Source of the DNA: Gammaproteobacteria bacterium
Lineage (GTDB): Bacteria; Pseudomonadota; Gammaproteobacteria; SZUA-152
NCBI GenBank assembly: GCA_011051685.1
Contig: DRKQ01000099.1
Span: 1-44,173, forward strand
Length of the DNA: 44,173 bases
Reading direction: 5' to 3'
Part shown: positions 9,486 through 17,962 of the stretch, piece by piece
Position numbering within the stretch: the stretch's first letter is position 1
Layout: every line of letters begins with the position of its first letter
The notes under the pieces: model-generated
What the model saw: only the letters and a program-made list of their open reading frames with translations
What the model was told of the DNA's origin: nothing
Databases searched by the model: none
Made by a program: the position numbers and the translations under genes

Positions 9486-10811
9486 TCATGAAACGCTGCT
9501 GGCAGTTGCTTGCTTGTTTTGTTCGACAAAATGCTGCACCCGATAAACATCGTGCCAGCCATCCGCTGCATTCACATGCACCAGGAATGAATGCAACCCC
9601 GGCGGCATGCTGGAATTGATATGCAGGTTAAGATCAATGCGTCCTGCTGTATCGAAATGTAGCGCCTTCGATGCAATGGAATAACTTTTCTCGGGCAAGC
9701 CCTCGATACGCAGACTGACATCGGCTGGTCGATAGAGTTTGTGCGATATGGCAATGCGATAGTCACGGATCGTCGAGCCATATTGCTGGTCGGCACGATA
9801 CACTGCCAGGTGATAGGGGTCATAGCTCATCAAACCCCAGATAAACATGCCCAGCCCCAGCAGGGAGAATGGCAGGGTCCAGCGCATGCGTTGGGAGATG
9901 GATGCCAGGTTGCGTTTTAATGTTGGCCCGGACGATGAACCGCGCGCGAAGGACAACAGGCCTGTTTCACCCTTTTTGGCCTGCAGGCGATTGCAGGCAT
10001 CGATGCATTCGCCGCAGTTGATGCAACTGTCGTACATATCGGTATTGCGTGGGTCCAGGCCGATGAAACAGGCGGTGCTGCAATAGTTGCATTTCTCGCA
10101 ATTCGCGGCACGCGCCTCATCATAGGCGATCTTCAGGGTTTGTTTGGTCTTGAAGCCATGTTGCCAGACGCGGTACACACACATGAAGCGGCACCAGAAA
10201 TGTCGAATGAAACTCACATCCACCAGGATCACCAGCACACAAATCACGTAGATGTAATGCAGCGAATCGGCAAGGCGTGGGTCCTCGCGCAGGGTCATGA
10301 AGGACCAGACTACATCGGGAGGGTAGAAATAAAACAATGGGATCAATGCCAGCACCATGGACATGGCAAGCAGGATCAAACTCAGCAACAACCAATTGAG
10401 AAAGCGGTTCTTGCTGGCCGCCACTTTCATTTTTTCTCCGGCCACGCTCATGTCGGCACGCTTGCCCAACAGGCGATACGTCCACTCGTTGGCCATTTCC
10501 GAAAGGGTGTTCTGCGGGCAGGCCCAACCACAAAAGGCGGTCCCCACGGTGGAATACAACATCACCATGCCACTGGCGAGCAGCATCCACAGGCCAAACA
10601 CCAGAAAGAAGTCCGCCCACCAGATCTGATGATCAAGCACCACGAAGGCGCCCGCCACCAGGTCAATGCGCAACAGTCCGCTCACTGGAATAATGATGGC
10701 CAGGGCGATCAGCGAAAACTGGGTCAGGCGCCGGCGCCAATGAAAGTTCAGACCGCCGGGAGTGGTGTCGATGCGAATGGGAATCTTGCTCAATGCGTCA
10801 TTACTGCTCAT
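9486..10811 (-). CDS. ccoG: CcoG/FixG-like membrane 4Fe-4S protein
   Basis: This 441-residue polytopic protein has CcoG architecture: helices near residues 30-60 and 68-90, the conserved 'GTAFCGWACPQNTLSE', two more helices and 'FWCRFMCVYRVW'. Two ferredoxin motifs follow, 'CEKCNYCSTAC' and 'CINCGECIDAC', then one helix and a C-terminal periplasmic Ig-like domain. CcoG is a cupric reductase that helps supply Cu(I) for the CuB site of cbb3 oxidases. Its presence implies that the subunit I of this cluster carries CuB. The usual partners CcoH, CcoI and CcoS are not in the window. Confidence 0.88.
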   Translation of the reverse strand: MSSNDALSKIPIRIDTTPGGLNFHWRRRLTQFSLIALAIIIPVSGLLRIDLVAGAFVVLDHQIWWADFFLVFGLWMLLASGMVMLYSTVGTAFCGWACPQNTLSEMANEWTYRLLGKRADMSVAGEKMKVAASKNRFLNWLLLSLILLAMSMVLALIPLFYFYPPDVVWSFMTLREDPRLADSLHYIYVICVLVILVDVSFIRHFWCRFMCVYRVWQHGFKTKQTLKIAYDEARAANCEKCNYCSTACFIGLDPRNTDMYDSCINCGECIDACNRLQAKKGETGLLSFARGSSSGPTLKRNLASISQRMRWTLPFSLLGLGMFIWGLMSYDPYHLAVYRADQQYGSTIRDYRIAISHKLYRPADVSLRIEGLPEKSYSIASKALHFDTAGRIDLNLHINSSMPPGLHSFLVHVNAADGWHDVYRVQHFVEQNKQATASSVS

Positions 10812-10886
10812 TGGCGTAGTCTATCATTTTGGGCCTGGCGAAGCATTGAACAGGGCCCTGCCCAACCACCGTTACTGAGGAAAACA

Positions 10887-13508
10887 CTAGGGTTTTTGTA
10901 AGACTGCATCCAGGGGACTTAAGGTCTCCAGCCGTTGACGATAGGCGGCGGCCTGCTCACGTTCTCCTGCCGTTTGCGCCAGGCGCCAGAGCCGCCGCAG
11001 GGCCTCAGTGTGATCAGGACGAATGCGCAGCACCGATTCCAGTAATTGGCGCTCCGTGAGCCCACGGGCCTCGGCCGCGGCGCTGTCCTGCAATACAGCG
11101 TCGGCCAGGGCGAAGCCCACCCAGCGATCATTGGGATTGGCCTGATAGGCCAGGGGCAGCAGGCGCTGACCCTCGCCTTGTTGCCCGCGCAACAGGGCGA
11201 GCCAGCTGCGATGGGCCAGCTCCGTGGCGATGTAGGCGCGTTCGAAGGCGTCGAAATCCTCTTGCGCCACTGCCAATTCACTGGCGGCCTGTTGCACCCG
11301 GGGTCGGATGGACTGCAACCAGGCCAACACCTTGGACATATCCAGCTCGCCGTTGTAACGCGCCCCTGGCAGACGGTATTCAATCACCGGTGCCCACTCG
11401 TCCTGCAGGGGCACATCCAGCGCAGGGATTTGCCCCCAGTAACGCCCCAGCCAGGTCCAGGGCCCTTCGCCACCGGTGGCGCCCGTGGCCTGCGCAGTGC
11501 CCAGGCGTTGCACATTGGCCAGCAGTTTGGCGCTGCTGACCTCGCCATCTCGCATACCCACCATGGCCAGGCGGAAGGCATCCACGAAGATTACTGCCTG
11601 GGGAAAGGCATCCCTGAAGGTGGCGAGTACCACTTTCAGGTTGGCTACGTCAAACTGGTTCAGTGCCAGCCATTGCACGAACAGCCCGCCCGGGGCCAGG
11701 CGCTGCCGGGCGCGCAGGAATTGCTGGCGGGACAACAAGGCGCTGCGGCCCACCAGGTCCGGGTGAAACAGGTCACCGATAATCACATCGTAGGCGGCCT
11801 TGTCGCTCATCAGGAAATGCCGGGCATCATCCCGCACCACGTGCAGTTGACGCGTGATGTCGCCATTCACCGGACGAAAGGCGCTCTGTGCGGCCAGGAT
11901 TGCCCCCCGGGACAATTCAACAGCGGTGCGCTGCAGATCGGGAAAGGCCAGGGAGGCCGAGGCGGAAATGCCCGTGCCCAGGCCCAGAAACAGTACTCGC
12001 TGCGGGTGGGGGTGAAGCAATAGGGGCAGGCGCACCTGGTTCTTCTGTACCACCACGGCGGTGGGCTCCGAGGAAGCATCCATGCGTCGCATGTCTGCCA
12101 GGAGCTGGCGTTGGCCATCGGCGCCCGCAACAACATGGGTGATGGAAATGGCGTCCTCATGTAGAGATAGGGTCTTGGCCCCGGCATAGGCCTTGGGCAA
12201 GAGACGGGAGACCGGCGGCATCTCCAGCACCGTGGTGCTCACCAGCCCCATGATGATCACCAGGGCCCAGGCAGGTCGAGAGGCCCAACCCCTGGCCAGC
12301 CCCAAACCCAAAACGAGCAACAACAGCGCTCCAAGAACGATGGTGGCATTGGTGCCCACCACTGGAATGAACACGAAGCCGGCCAGCAAGGTGCCCAGGG
12401 CAGCACCCAGGGAATTGGCGCCATACAACCACACGCCGCTTTGAAAACGATTACCCACGCGTTCCGCCAACAAGGGCAACCAGGCGCCGAGCACCAGGGT
12501 CACGGGCAGGGTCAAAAAGGCGATAGCCGAGCCCTGTAACCACAGCGCGGCAAACAGGGATGTGAAGTGTTCCTGTTCAATCCAGGCCGATAACACCGGC
12601 AGCCACCACAGGCTGAACAGGGCAAAGCCGCTGGCCACCACTGGCAGCACGGAAAACCAGTGTGGTTTGACCAGCACTCTCGCCAGCAGACTGCCAAAGC
12701 CGATACCCAGCAAAAACACGGCGAGAATGATCGCCAGTACATATTCGGTTCGCAACATCACCATGCCGAACAGACGCGTCCAGCCGATCTCCAGCAACAG
12801 GGCGCCGGCGCCGATACCGGCGTAGGCCAAGAGCCATTTAAGCGGCGGACGCTGCGGGGCAGGGGTGGGTGTCGTTTCCCGTTCAGAGCGTTCAAAACGC
12901 CAGGACAATAAAAACAGCATTCCCGCCATGACCAATCCCACGGCCGCCACCATACGCAGGGATGCCAGCCAGCCCAGATTGGGCAACAGCCACAGAGGCA
13001 ACAAGGCACCACAGGCACCACCCAGCGCATTGATGCCGTAAATGCTGCCCAGGGAAACCCTGGCCTCCTGCACAGCGGCAAGAATCAGCGGAAAACCGGC
13101 GCCCATGGCCATGGCGGGAATCATCAGCACCAGAGTGACCACCACAATCTGCAGCGCAATCCACCCGGTGTAGCCCGTACTGCCAGCGAGCACCGTGAGC
13201 TGGGCATCAATGGATTGAAACAACAAGGGCAACAACAGTGCAGTGATGGCCACAAATAACTCAATAAACGCAAACAGGCGCAGGGGATGCGAGGTAGCAC
13301 GGCTCCAGCGGGCACCGAGAAAACTACCGGCTCCCAGACCCGCCATGTAGGCCGTCACCGTGGCCACGACACCAAAGATACTCACCCCAAACTGTAGGGA
13401 GAGCATGCGTGTCCAGAGAATTTCATAACTCAGGCTGGCGGCCCCGGAGACCAGATAGATCACTACCAGAAACAGCCCCAGCCGTCTTAATGCGGGAACA
13501 CGATGCAT
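10887..13508 (-). CDS. Membrane protein fused to spermidine-synthase-like domain
   Basis: This 873-residue protein has two parts. Residues 1-420 form 12 or so membrane helices of an MFS-like type, including 'SGAASLSYEILWTRMLSLQF', the usual start of fused spermidine-synthase/MFS proteins. Residues 480-740 form a Rossmann methyltransferase/aminopropyltransferase fold with 'VLFLGLGTGISASASLAFP' and 'DVIIGDLFHPD'. A helical, TPR-like C-terminus follows. Such fusions are common in bacteria but the reaction is usually unknown; polyamine synthesis is not proven. It lies inside the respiratory cluster, between the ccoG-like gene and small membrane genes, in the same direction. Confidence 0.82.
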   Translation of the reverse strand: MHRVPALRRLGLFLVVIYLVSGAASLSYEILWTRMLSLQFGVSIFGVVATVTAYMAGLGAGSFLGARWSRATSHPLRLFAFIELFVAITALLLPLLFQSIDAQLTVLAGSTGYTGWIALQIVVVTLVLMIPAMAMGAGFPLILAAVQEARVSLGSIYGINALGGACGALLPLWLLPNLGWLASLRMVAAVGLVMAGMLFLLSWRFERSERETTPTPAPQRPPLKWLLAYAGIGAGALLLEIGWTRLFGMVMLRTEYVLAIILAVFLLGIGFGSLLARVLVKPHWFSVLPVVASGFALFSLWWLPVLSAWIEQEHFTSLFAALWLQGSAIAFLTLPVTLVLGAWLPLLAERVGNRFQSGVWLYGANSLGAALGTLLAGFVFIPVVGTNATIVLGALLLLVLGLGLARGWASRPAWALVIIMGLVSTTVLEMPPVSRLLPKAYAGAKTLSLHEDAISITHVVAGADGQRQLLADMRRMDASSEPTAVVVQKNQVRLPLLLHPHPQRVLFLGLGTGISASASLAFPDLQRTAVELSRGAILAAQSAFRPVNGDITRQLHVVRDDARHFLMSDKAAYDVIIGDLFHPDLVGRSALLSRQQFLRARQRLAPGGLFVQWLALNQFDVANLKVVLATFRDAFPQAVIFVDAFRLAMVGMRDGEVSSAKLLANVQRLGTAQATGATGGEGPWTWLGRYWGQIPALDVPLQDEWAPVIEYRLPGARYNGELDMSKVLAWLQSIRPRVQQAASELAVAQEDFDAFERAYIATELAHRSWLALLRGQQGEGQRLLPLAYQANPNDRWVGFALADAVLQDSAAAEARGLTERQLLESVLRIRPDHTEALRRLWRLAQTAGEREQAAAYRQRLETLSPLDAVLQKP

Positions 13509-13562
13509 GTCAGGCCGGAGGGCTATCGGAAGGAAAGAGGACGGGAAACGAACAGCAACCCA

Positions 13563-13937
13563 TCAAAAAGGATAAAACCAGACAATACCCACCACCGCGT
13601 GCCCCAGGGCCAGGGTTAGGCTGAGTCCGGCGCACACCATATGTGGCACAAACACCGGCTTGCCATACACGCCCATGGCAACGCCCAGCGCCACGGTGGC
13701 AATAATCAACAACAACAGCGGCACGCCCATGACAAACATCACCAAACGCTTGGTGTCATCTTCGATGCTTACAATTTCGCTTTTCTCTGATTTGTCGGTA
13801 GTGAAGGCCTGGATCACTCCCGCGCTGCCCTGCTCGCCGGAAGAACCCGCGCTGGTCTGTTCTGCCTGGGCGACAAATGGCAACATCAAACACAGCACAA
13901 GCCAGACAATATTCACCCAGTTACTCATGTTCTGCAT
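13563..13937 (-). CDS. Small membrane protein with signal peptide
   Basis: This 124-residue protein has a signal peptide ending near 'PFVAQAEQ' (about residue 26), a polar Ser/Gly-rich segment, and then two helices ('MFVMGVPLLLLIIATVALGV' and one near the C-terminus containing 'LALGHAVVGIVWF'). No family was recognised. It overlaps the upstream 74-residue gene by 17 bases, so the two are coupled. Both look like accessory subunits of the cluster. Confidence 0.65.
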   Translation of the reverse strand: MQNMSNWVNIVWLVLCLMLPFVAQAEQTSAGSSGEQGSAGVIQAFTTDKSEKSEIVSIEDDTKRLVMFVMGVPLLLLIIATVALGVAMGVYGKPVFVPHMVCAGLSLTLALGHAVVGIVWFYPF

Positions 13938-14145
13938 CTTTCGCCTCTGGTTTCTTCATCGCAAAATACCAATAAAGAACCGCCATCAGAATAAACGGAA
14001 AGAGAATAATAAACAGCAGGAAAATAAAAATGGACCATGGCGTCTCAATGGTCACATGAGCATAGCGATAACTGTCCACCGCGAATACTGAACAGCTTGT
14101 TGCCAGCATTATCAAAAACACCAAGCATTGGGAAAATCTTTTCAC
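13921..14145 (-). CDS. Small single-helix membrane protein, 74 aa
   Basis: The N-terminus is a signal peptide ('FLIMLATSCSVFAVD'), followed by a short periplasmic segment and one long helix ('IFIFLLFIILFPFILMAVLY') with a charged tail 'KKPEAKDAEHE'. No known domain. It lies between the formylglycine-fold gene and the 124-residue membrane gene, with overlap or short gaps on both sides. Role inferred only from context: a small subunit or assembly partner. Confidence 0.65.
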   Translation of the reverse strand: MKRFSQCLVFLIMLATSCSVFAVDSYRYAHVTIETPWSIFIFLLFIILFPFILMAVLYWYFAMKKPEAKDAEHE

Positions 14146-14163
14146 AAGTCGATACTCGCTTTT

Positions 14164-15246
14164 CTATTGCTGCGCAGCCTTTTCAGTGTGGCTCTTGTCA
14201 GACGACACAGCACAACGGAAGCCAAAAAAGTCCGAGGCATAATAGGGCATTGAAAAATTACGATGATAGGTGGAGGTGGAAAAGGGATCGCTCTTCCACG
14301 AACCTCCGCGGCGCACCTTATAGACGCCTTCCATAGGCACCAAGTCGGCCACTTTCAGCCCACGATCCTCAGGGGTTAGTGCCTGGACCTTCTTGGGCTG
14401 GAAGGTATCAGCAGGTGCCGTAGAACCTTCGTATGGCCGAAAATCACTGGCTGTCCATTCACTTACATTACCCGCCATGTCAAACACACCATAGGGACTA
14501 ACACCGTTCTTGTAGGTTGTCACAATATTACTGGCACCGGTGTTGTAATAGGTATTGAGTCGTGTGGCATCCATCTTGTTTCCCCAGGGCCAACGCCGGC
14601 CATCGATGCCGCGCGCAGCCTTCTCCCACTCCGCCTCCGTGGGTAGACGTTTGCCTTCCCAGCGACAATAGTCTTCAGCGTCATACCATGTCACCATGGT
14701 TACAGGGTTAAGGATTTTTCCATCAGGGATCTGGCCATTAGCCCAGTCCAATGGCGGACGGTGCTTGGTTTCCATGACAAACTTGGCGTATTCAGCTTGT
14801 GTGACCGGATACTTGTCGATCTGATATTCAGGCAGAAACACGCGATGCTGTGGACGATTGTAATCGTCCGCCCGTGGCGAATCTGTTCCCATTAAAAATT
14901 CACCTGCCGGTATTGTCACTACTGCTTCAAGCTCTTTCCACTGCGCGGGAGTTAGCAGAGAATCCAACTCATTCCAGGCATAAACTTTTTGCGCCTTTGT
15001 CTGAGATTCATGATCACGATGGCGAGCAATATCCTCACCCGCGGCACGCAAATGATCCTTCATATCTGCAAGGTCATAGGTTGCCCGATCCCTCATATCC
15101 GCCATGCGGTTTGAACCCAACTTGACCACATGCAAAACACCAAATACTACGGCTGCGGCAATGCAGGTGATCACTGTGGCCGCCAGATAACGTTCACGCT
15201 TCTGGCGTTCCTCCGCTGTCAATTTGGCATGATACTGGGTCTGCAT
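14164..15246 (-). CDS. Membrane-anchored SUMF1/FGE-fold protein lacking catalytic Cys
   Basis: This 360-residue protein has one N-terminal helix (about residues 20-42), a linker, and a formylglycine-generating-enzyme (SUMF1) domain from about residue 109. The domain has 'PAGEFLMGTDSPRADD', 'YPVTQAEYAKFV', 'VTWYDAEDYCRWEGKRLPTE', 'AEWEKAARG', 'GVFDMAGNVSEWTASDF' and 'RRGGSWKSDPFST'. The cysteine pair that makes true FGE catalytic would follow the RGGSW block; here Ser and His occur instead. It is thus likely a structural or binding version of the fold, as in NirV-type proteins next to nitrite reductases. It is probably exported to the periplasmic face. Confidence 0.85.
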   Translation of the reverse strand: MQTQYHAKLTAEERQKRERYLAATVITCIAAAVVFGVLHVVKLGSNRMADMRDRATYDLADMKDHLRAAGEDIARHRDHESQTKAQKVYAWNELDSLLTPAQWKELEAVVTIPAGEFLMGTDSPRADDYNRPQHRVFLPEYQIDKYPVTQAEYAKFVMETKHRPPLDWANGQIPDGKILNPVTMVTWYDAEDYCRWEGKRLPTEAEWEKAARGIDGRRWPWGNKMDATRLNTYYNTGASNIVTTYKNGVSPYGVFDMAGNVSEWTASDFRPYEGSTAPADTFQPKKVQALTPEDRGLKVADLVPMEGVYKVRRGGSWKSDPFSTSTYHRNFSMPYYASDFFGFRCAVSSDKSHTEKAAQQ

Positions 15247-15249
15247 GAT

Positions 15250-15753
15250 TCAGCTCTTCTGTGCACCGGGCCCAGCCTTATCATCGGCATTTAGTGAACT
15301 CGTTTGCTTGTCCACGGCAGCGTCCCCATCGGATACATGGGCGGCTTTCTTCCAGCCATAAATACGCCTGTTCATGATTTCGCCCAGCACCCCACCGATC
15401 ATCGCAGACTCCATTGCCAGAATGACAAAAAAACCCCACCAGCCCAGCGGCATCAACTCGGCCCCATCGGGAAGCGGGTTATTCGAGTACACCGTTTGGT
15501 AGTAGGCGATGTAGCGCACTATGAGCGGTGGAAAAACCGCGATCCATTTCCCACCCAGTCCATAAATGTAAGAGACGGCTATCCCCACCAGCAAAGGGAG
15601 AATAAATAACTGCAAAAACCAGAAAATATTGAATGTTTTTAAACCCCAAAACAATTCAATACGAACGCCGAGCAGCCAATCCCCAAGAAAATTGAGCAGG
15701 CAGCCCGCAAGTAATGCAATGAAAAGCGTGAACCAGTTAATCCGCACCCTCAT
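15250..15753 (-). CDS. Uncharacterised four-helix membrane protein
   Basis: This 167-residue protein has about four hydrophobic helices (near residues 6-28, 45-66, 72-88 and 104-124) and a polar C-terminal tail of 35 residues. Arginine-containing 'PPLIVRYIAYYQT' lies in the third helix. No family was recognised. Its ATG overlaps the stop of the cytochrome c gene upstream (ATGA-type), and the FGE-fold gene follows after 3 bases. The tight packing places it in the same operon and suggests a complex subunit. Confidence 0.68.
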   Translation of the reverse strand: MRVRINWFTLFIALLAGCLLNFLGDWLLGVRIELFWGLKTFNIFWFLQLFILPLLVGIAVSYIYGLGGKWIAVFPPLIVRYIAYYQTVYSNNPLPDGAELMPLGWWGFFVILAMESAMIGGVLGEIMNRRIYGWKKAAHVSDGDAAVDKQTSSLNADDKAGPGAQKS

Positions 15754-16238
15754 TGTCGATAATCCTTGCCGGTGAGTTTTTCATACGCTGTTTTGCGAGC
15801 CTCATCTAGATACCAATCTTCAACTTTCAAACTGGCAATATACTTGGCAAGCTTGCGGCGATCAGCTTCGGGGATCTTTGCAAAAGAAGGCATACGAAAG
15901 CGCGGCTTGAGGCGAGAAGGAAGTATTGCCTGGGGGTTCTCTGAGGAGAAATAGCTGTACAACCACTCTTCATCACGCATGGAGCCCATGCCATCCAGAG
16001 AAGGCGCAGGAACGGCTTGCATGATGTTTCGCACACCCCATAAGGCATGACAGTCTCGACATTTGTATTTCCGGTATAGAACCGATGCCTCACGTGCCAG
16101 TTCTGGGCTGGCTGTGCTGTAAAATGGAATACCCGGATCTTTTTCCTTGTCCTGGGAGACCATCCAGGCTTTCACAGCCATAACCACCACGACAAAGGCC
16201 GTGATACCTAAAAGAATAGCCTTTTCGCCCTTACGCAT
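15750..16238 (-). CDS. Membrane-anchored monoheme cytochrome c
   Basis: This 162-residue protein has an N-terminal anchor after 'MRKGEK' (helix about residues 8-27), a heme motif 'CRDCH' near residue 60, then 'SLDGMGSMRDEEWLYSYF' and 'PRFRMPSFAKIPEADRRKLA', where the Met of 'RMPSF' is the likely sixth ligand. NorC and CcoO-type small cytochromes share this layout. It is a paralog of the cytochrome at 22972-23622, with the same anchor motif and SLDG(M/V)GS block. Probable role: electron entry to the heme-copper subunit I. Confidence 0.85.
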   Translation of the reverse strand: MRKGEKAILLGITAFVVVVMAVKAWMVSQDKEKDPGIPFYSTASPELAREASVLYRKYKCRDCHALWGVRNIMQAVPAPSLDGMGSMRDEEWLYSYFSSENPQAILPSRLKPRFRMPSFAKIPEADRRKLAKYIASLKVEDWYLDEARKTAYEKLTGKDYRQ

Positions 16239-16516
16239 TATGAACCGCTCTGCTTACGCTCCGCCTCTTTTGCCAGATATTCATCACGCAGCTCTTCTTG
16301 ATGTTTGTTGACCTTCATTGCCTTTTCGAATTCCTCAGGCGTCATCTTGTCTTTGTCGTTTTCATCGAAAACGACATATTTGATATCCTCGTCAAACTGA
16401 TCATTGTGCGCTGCCCAACGTACCCAGTAAATTGCGGTTAACACAATTGCGGCGCCGGCAATCAGCCAGAGATAAATCGTCCAGCCATCTTCAAATGAGT
16501 TAAAAAAATCCGCCAT
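16238..16516 (-). CDS. Small single-helix membrane protein with charged tail
   Basis: About 92 residues: one helix near residues 14-34 ('YLWLIAGAAIVLTAIYWVRW') and an acidic and basic cytoplasmic tail ('DENDKDKMTPEEFEKAMKV'). The second ATG (16516) is preferred over the one at 16522, because AGGAG lies 8 bases before it but only about 2 before the first. It overlaps the cytochrome gene by one base. CcoQ-like in layout, but with no recognisable sequence match. Function unknown. Confidence 0.65.
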   Translation of the reverse strand: MADFFNSFEDGWTIYLWLIAGAAIVLTAIYWVRWAAHNDQFDEDIKYVVFDENDKDKMTPEEFEKAMKVNKHQEELRDEYLAKEAERKQSGS

Positions 16517-16527
16517 CTTCATTTCTC

Positions 16528-16869
16528 CTAAAACAAATACCCATGAAGCATTTGCGCCGCACCAAACACGACCGCGGTAACTATGCCAAATAGAATCCAG
16601 ACAAAAAGGATTTTTTCACCTTTTTTCAGATTCGCCGTCTTCCCCTTCGTCATGAAAAGAAAAACAAAAACGGTAAATACAACAATCGATGCAATTAAAA
16701 AATAGAAAATACCAACACTAAATTCTTGTGACTTCATCCCTTCGATACTGGTATCAATACCGAATGGCCCACCTCCATCTTTCAGGGAGAGTTTCGGCAG
16801 ATGCAGAATCGCCACAGAAACAAGCTCATACACAAGATCAAGAAAATGTCGCACTGCGTCAGAAACCAT
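16528..16869 (-). CDS. Small two-helix membrane protein with KGEKILF motif
   Basis: About 113 residues from the ATG at 16869. An amphipathic N-terminus is followed by a helix ('FYFLIASIVVFTVFVFLF') and then 'LKKGEKILFVWILFGIVTAV', a second helix introduced by KKGEKILF. The same membrane-entry motif starts the anchors of the cytochromes at 15750 and 22972. An upstream frame extends to 17025, but runs through a strong hairpin and is not favoured. A start at the internal ATG of 'MKSQEF' is also possible. No family recognised. Confidence 0.55.
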   Translation of the reverse strand: MVSDAVRHFLDLVYELVSVAILHLPKLSLKDGGGPFGIDTSIEGMKSQEFSVGIFYFLIASIVVFTVFVFLFMTKGKTANLKKGEKILFVWILFGIVTAVVFGAAQMLHGYLF

Positions 16870-17012
16870 CTTTAAATAGCCTGCATGGGGGGATAGCAAA
16901 CGGTGCCAGGAATCTCCCGACAGACCCGCAATATTACCATGTCTGCCTACTTTGCAGCCAATAAATCTTGCACCAGGGGCATTTTCCAACCTGTCTTTTC
17001 TACCCCGAAAAG

Positions 17013-17045
17013 GACAAGGCCACACCGGATGGGTGTGGCCTTGTC
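17013..17045 (-). terminator. Strong hairpin inside the cluster (terminator or attenuator)
   Basis: GACAAGGCCACACC (17013-17026), loop GGAT, and GGTGTGGCCTTGTC (17032-17045), with 14 potential pairs. On the minus strand CTTTTC follows, a modest T-run. It lies between the 43-residue gene and the 16528 gene. It may end part of the transcripts and so lower expression of the genes beyond. The 17100-17165 stretch next to it holds repeated TATGGC/CCATAG words. Confidence 0.6.
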
Positions 17046-17152
17046 ACTAAACTTCTGCATACAGGAAACTACTGCATACAGGCTGCTATCGTATCAGGCA
17101 CTTCCTATGCCAACCATACCATAGCCAACCATAGCCTGTTAGCCATGGCCTA

Positions 17153-17284
17153 TCAGCCATAGTCGCCGATGTTTGGCTTGTCCTCATCCGTCTTATCCAC
17201 AAAAAAGCTGTAGATAAACGGTGCGGTATAAACCAGCAGAATCCATATGAGCATTGCCAAAGGGCCATTATCAAGATCAATCAT
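17153..17284 (-). CDS. Single-helix membrane microprotein, 43 aa
   Basis: The ATG at 17284 is preceded by GAGGAG with 6-base spacing. The product has one helix ('PLAMLIWILLVYTAPFIYSF', residues 8-27) and an acidic tail ending 'DKTDEDKPNIGDYG'. It follows the 212-residue membrane subunit by 28 bases. It resembles small stabilising subunits of oxidases (CcoQ/CtaH type) in size only. Function unknown. Confidence 0.68.
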   Translation of the reverse strand: MIDLDNGPLAMLIWILLVYTAPFIYSFFVDKTDEDKPNIGDYG

Positions 17285-17312
17285 TGCAATCTCCTCATTA
17301 TCTCTATTTGGC

Positions 17313-17951
17313 CTAGTGACCGTGGTGTGTGGGTTCCCAATCATAGGGAGGCAGCCGTTTCACCGCTATCACCACGCTTACGCAGAATACGACGATGAAA
17401 AAGATATCGATGGTATATCCCTTATCCCACCATGGCTGTACGCGCTCACGACGGATCTTTCCGGTGTTCGGATCGGTAATCCAATTACCTTCAAAGTTCG
17501 CAAGCACCAGCTTGTTACCAAGAACCGTATATTCGCGGAGATCGGCGTTCTGACGCTTCAGTTCGATTATCGCATCCTTGATCAGCCGTAAGTCATCCAT
17601 CTCCACAGGATGGCGTTCCTGTAGCGGCGCCCACTTGGAGCCTTCTGACTTCACCTTGTTGACGATATATTCCATCGCCTCTTTGTCACTCTTCCCCTGC
17701 ACTGCCGGAGAATCCATCAGCGCGATGTATTCTTCGTAGATTGCTGCATTGGGACGCTGCCCCCAGAGCGGAAAGGTAACAAGAAACGCCGTGATAATCG
17801 TCAAAATCAAAAGGCCAATGACAGGCACGGGCAGACGGTTGTTATCCTCCGTGATGCCACCGAGACTCTCTCCTTCCCAAACCTTTTTAGCCGCTTCATT
17901 CTGATCATCACTACTCAGGGTGTAAAGCGGGTTATCAAATTTCCAAGCCAT
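17313..17951 (-). CDS. Two-helix membrane subunit resembling heme-less CcoP N-terminus
   Basis: This 212-residue protein has 'SLGGITEDNNRLPVPVIGLL' (about residues 29-48), reminiscent of the CcoP start 'DGI.E.NNPLP.WW', and helix 1 ending in 'FPLWGQRP'. A soluble domain of about 110 residues follows, then a second helix near residues 178-198. No CxxCH is present. The FP.WG.RP element is shared with the 158-residue protein at 8991. Located directly after the CcoO-like gene, it occupies the place of CcoP in the cco order, and I infer a third core subunit without heme. Confidence 0.7.
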   Translation of the reverse strand: MAWKFDNPLYTLSSDDQNEAAKKVWEGESLGGITEDNNRLPVPVIGLLILTIITAFLVTFPLWGQRPNAAIYEEYIALMDSPAVQGKSDKEAMEYIVNKVKSEGSKWAPLQERHPVEMDDLRLIKDAIIELKRQNADLREYTVLGNKLVLANFEGNWITDPNTGKIRRERVQPWWDKGYTIDIFFIVVFCVSVVIAVKRLPPYDWEPTHHGH

Positions 17952-17962
17952 GTCTACTCCCC

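Noticed and set aside
11046-12023. 325-codon plus-strand frame opposite the 873-residue gene
   Set aside because: No signal peptide, domain or ribosome site; the minus-strand gene has clear domain structure.
14164-15246. True formylglycine-generating enzyme
   Set aside because: The catalytic cysteines after the RGGSW block are absent and no sulfatase is nearby.
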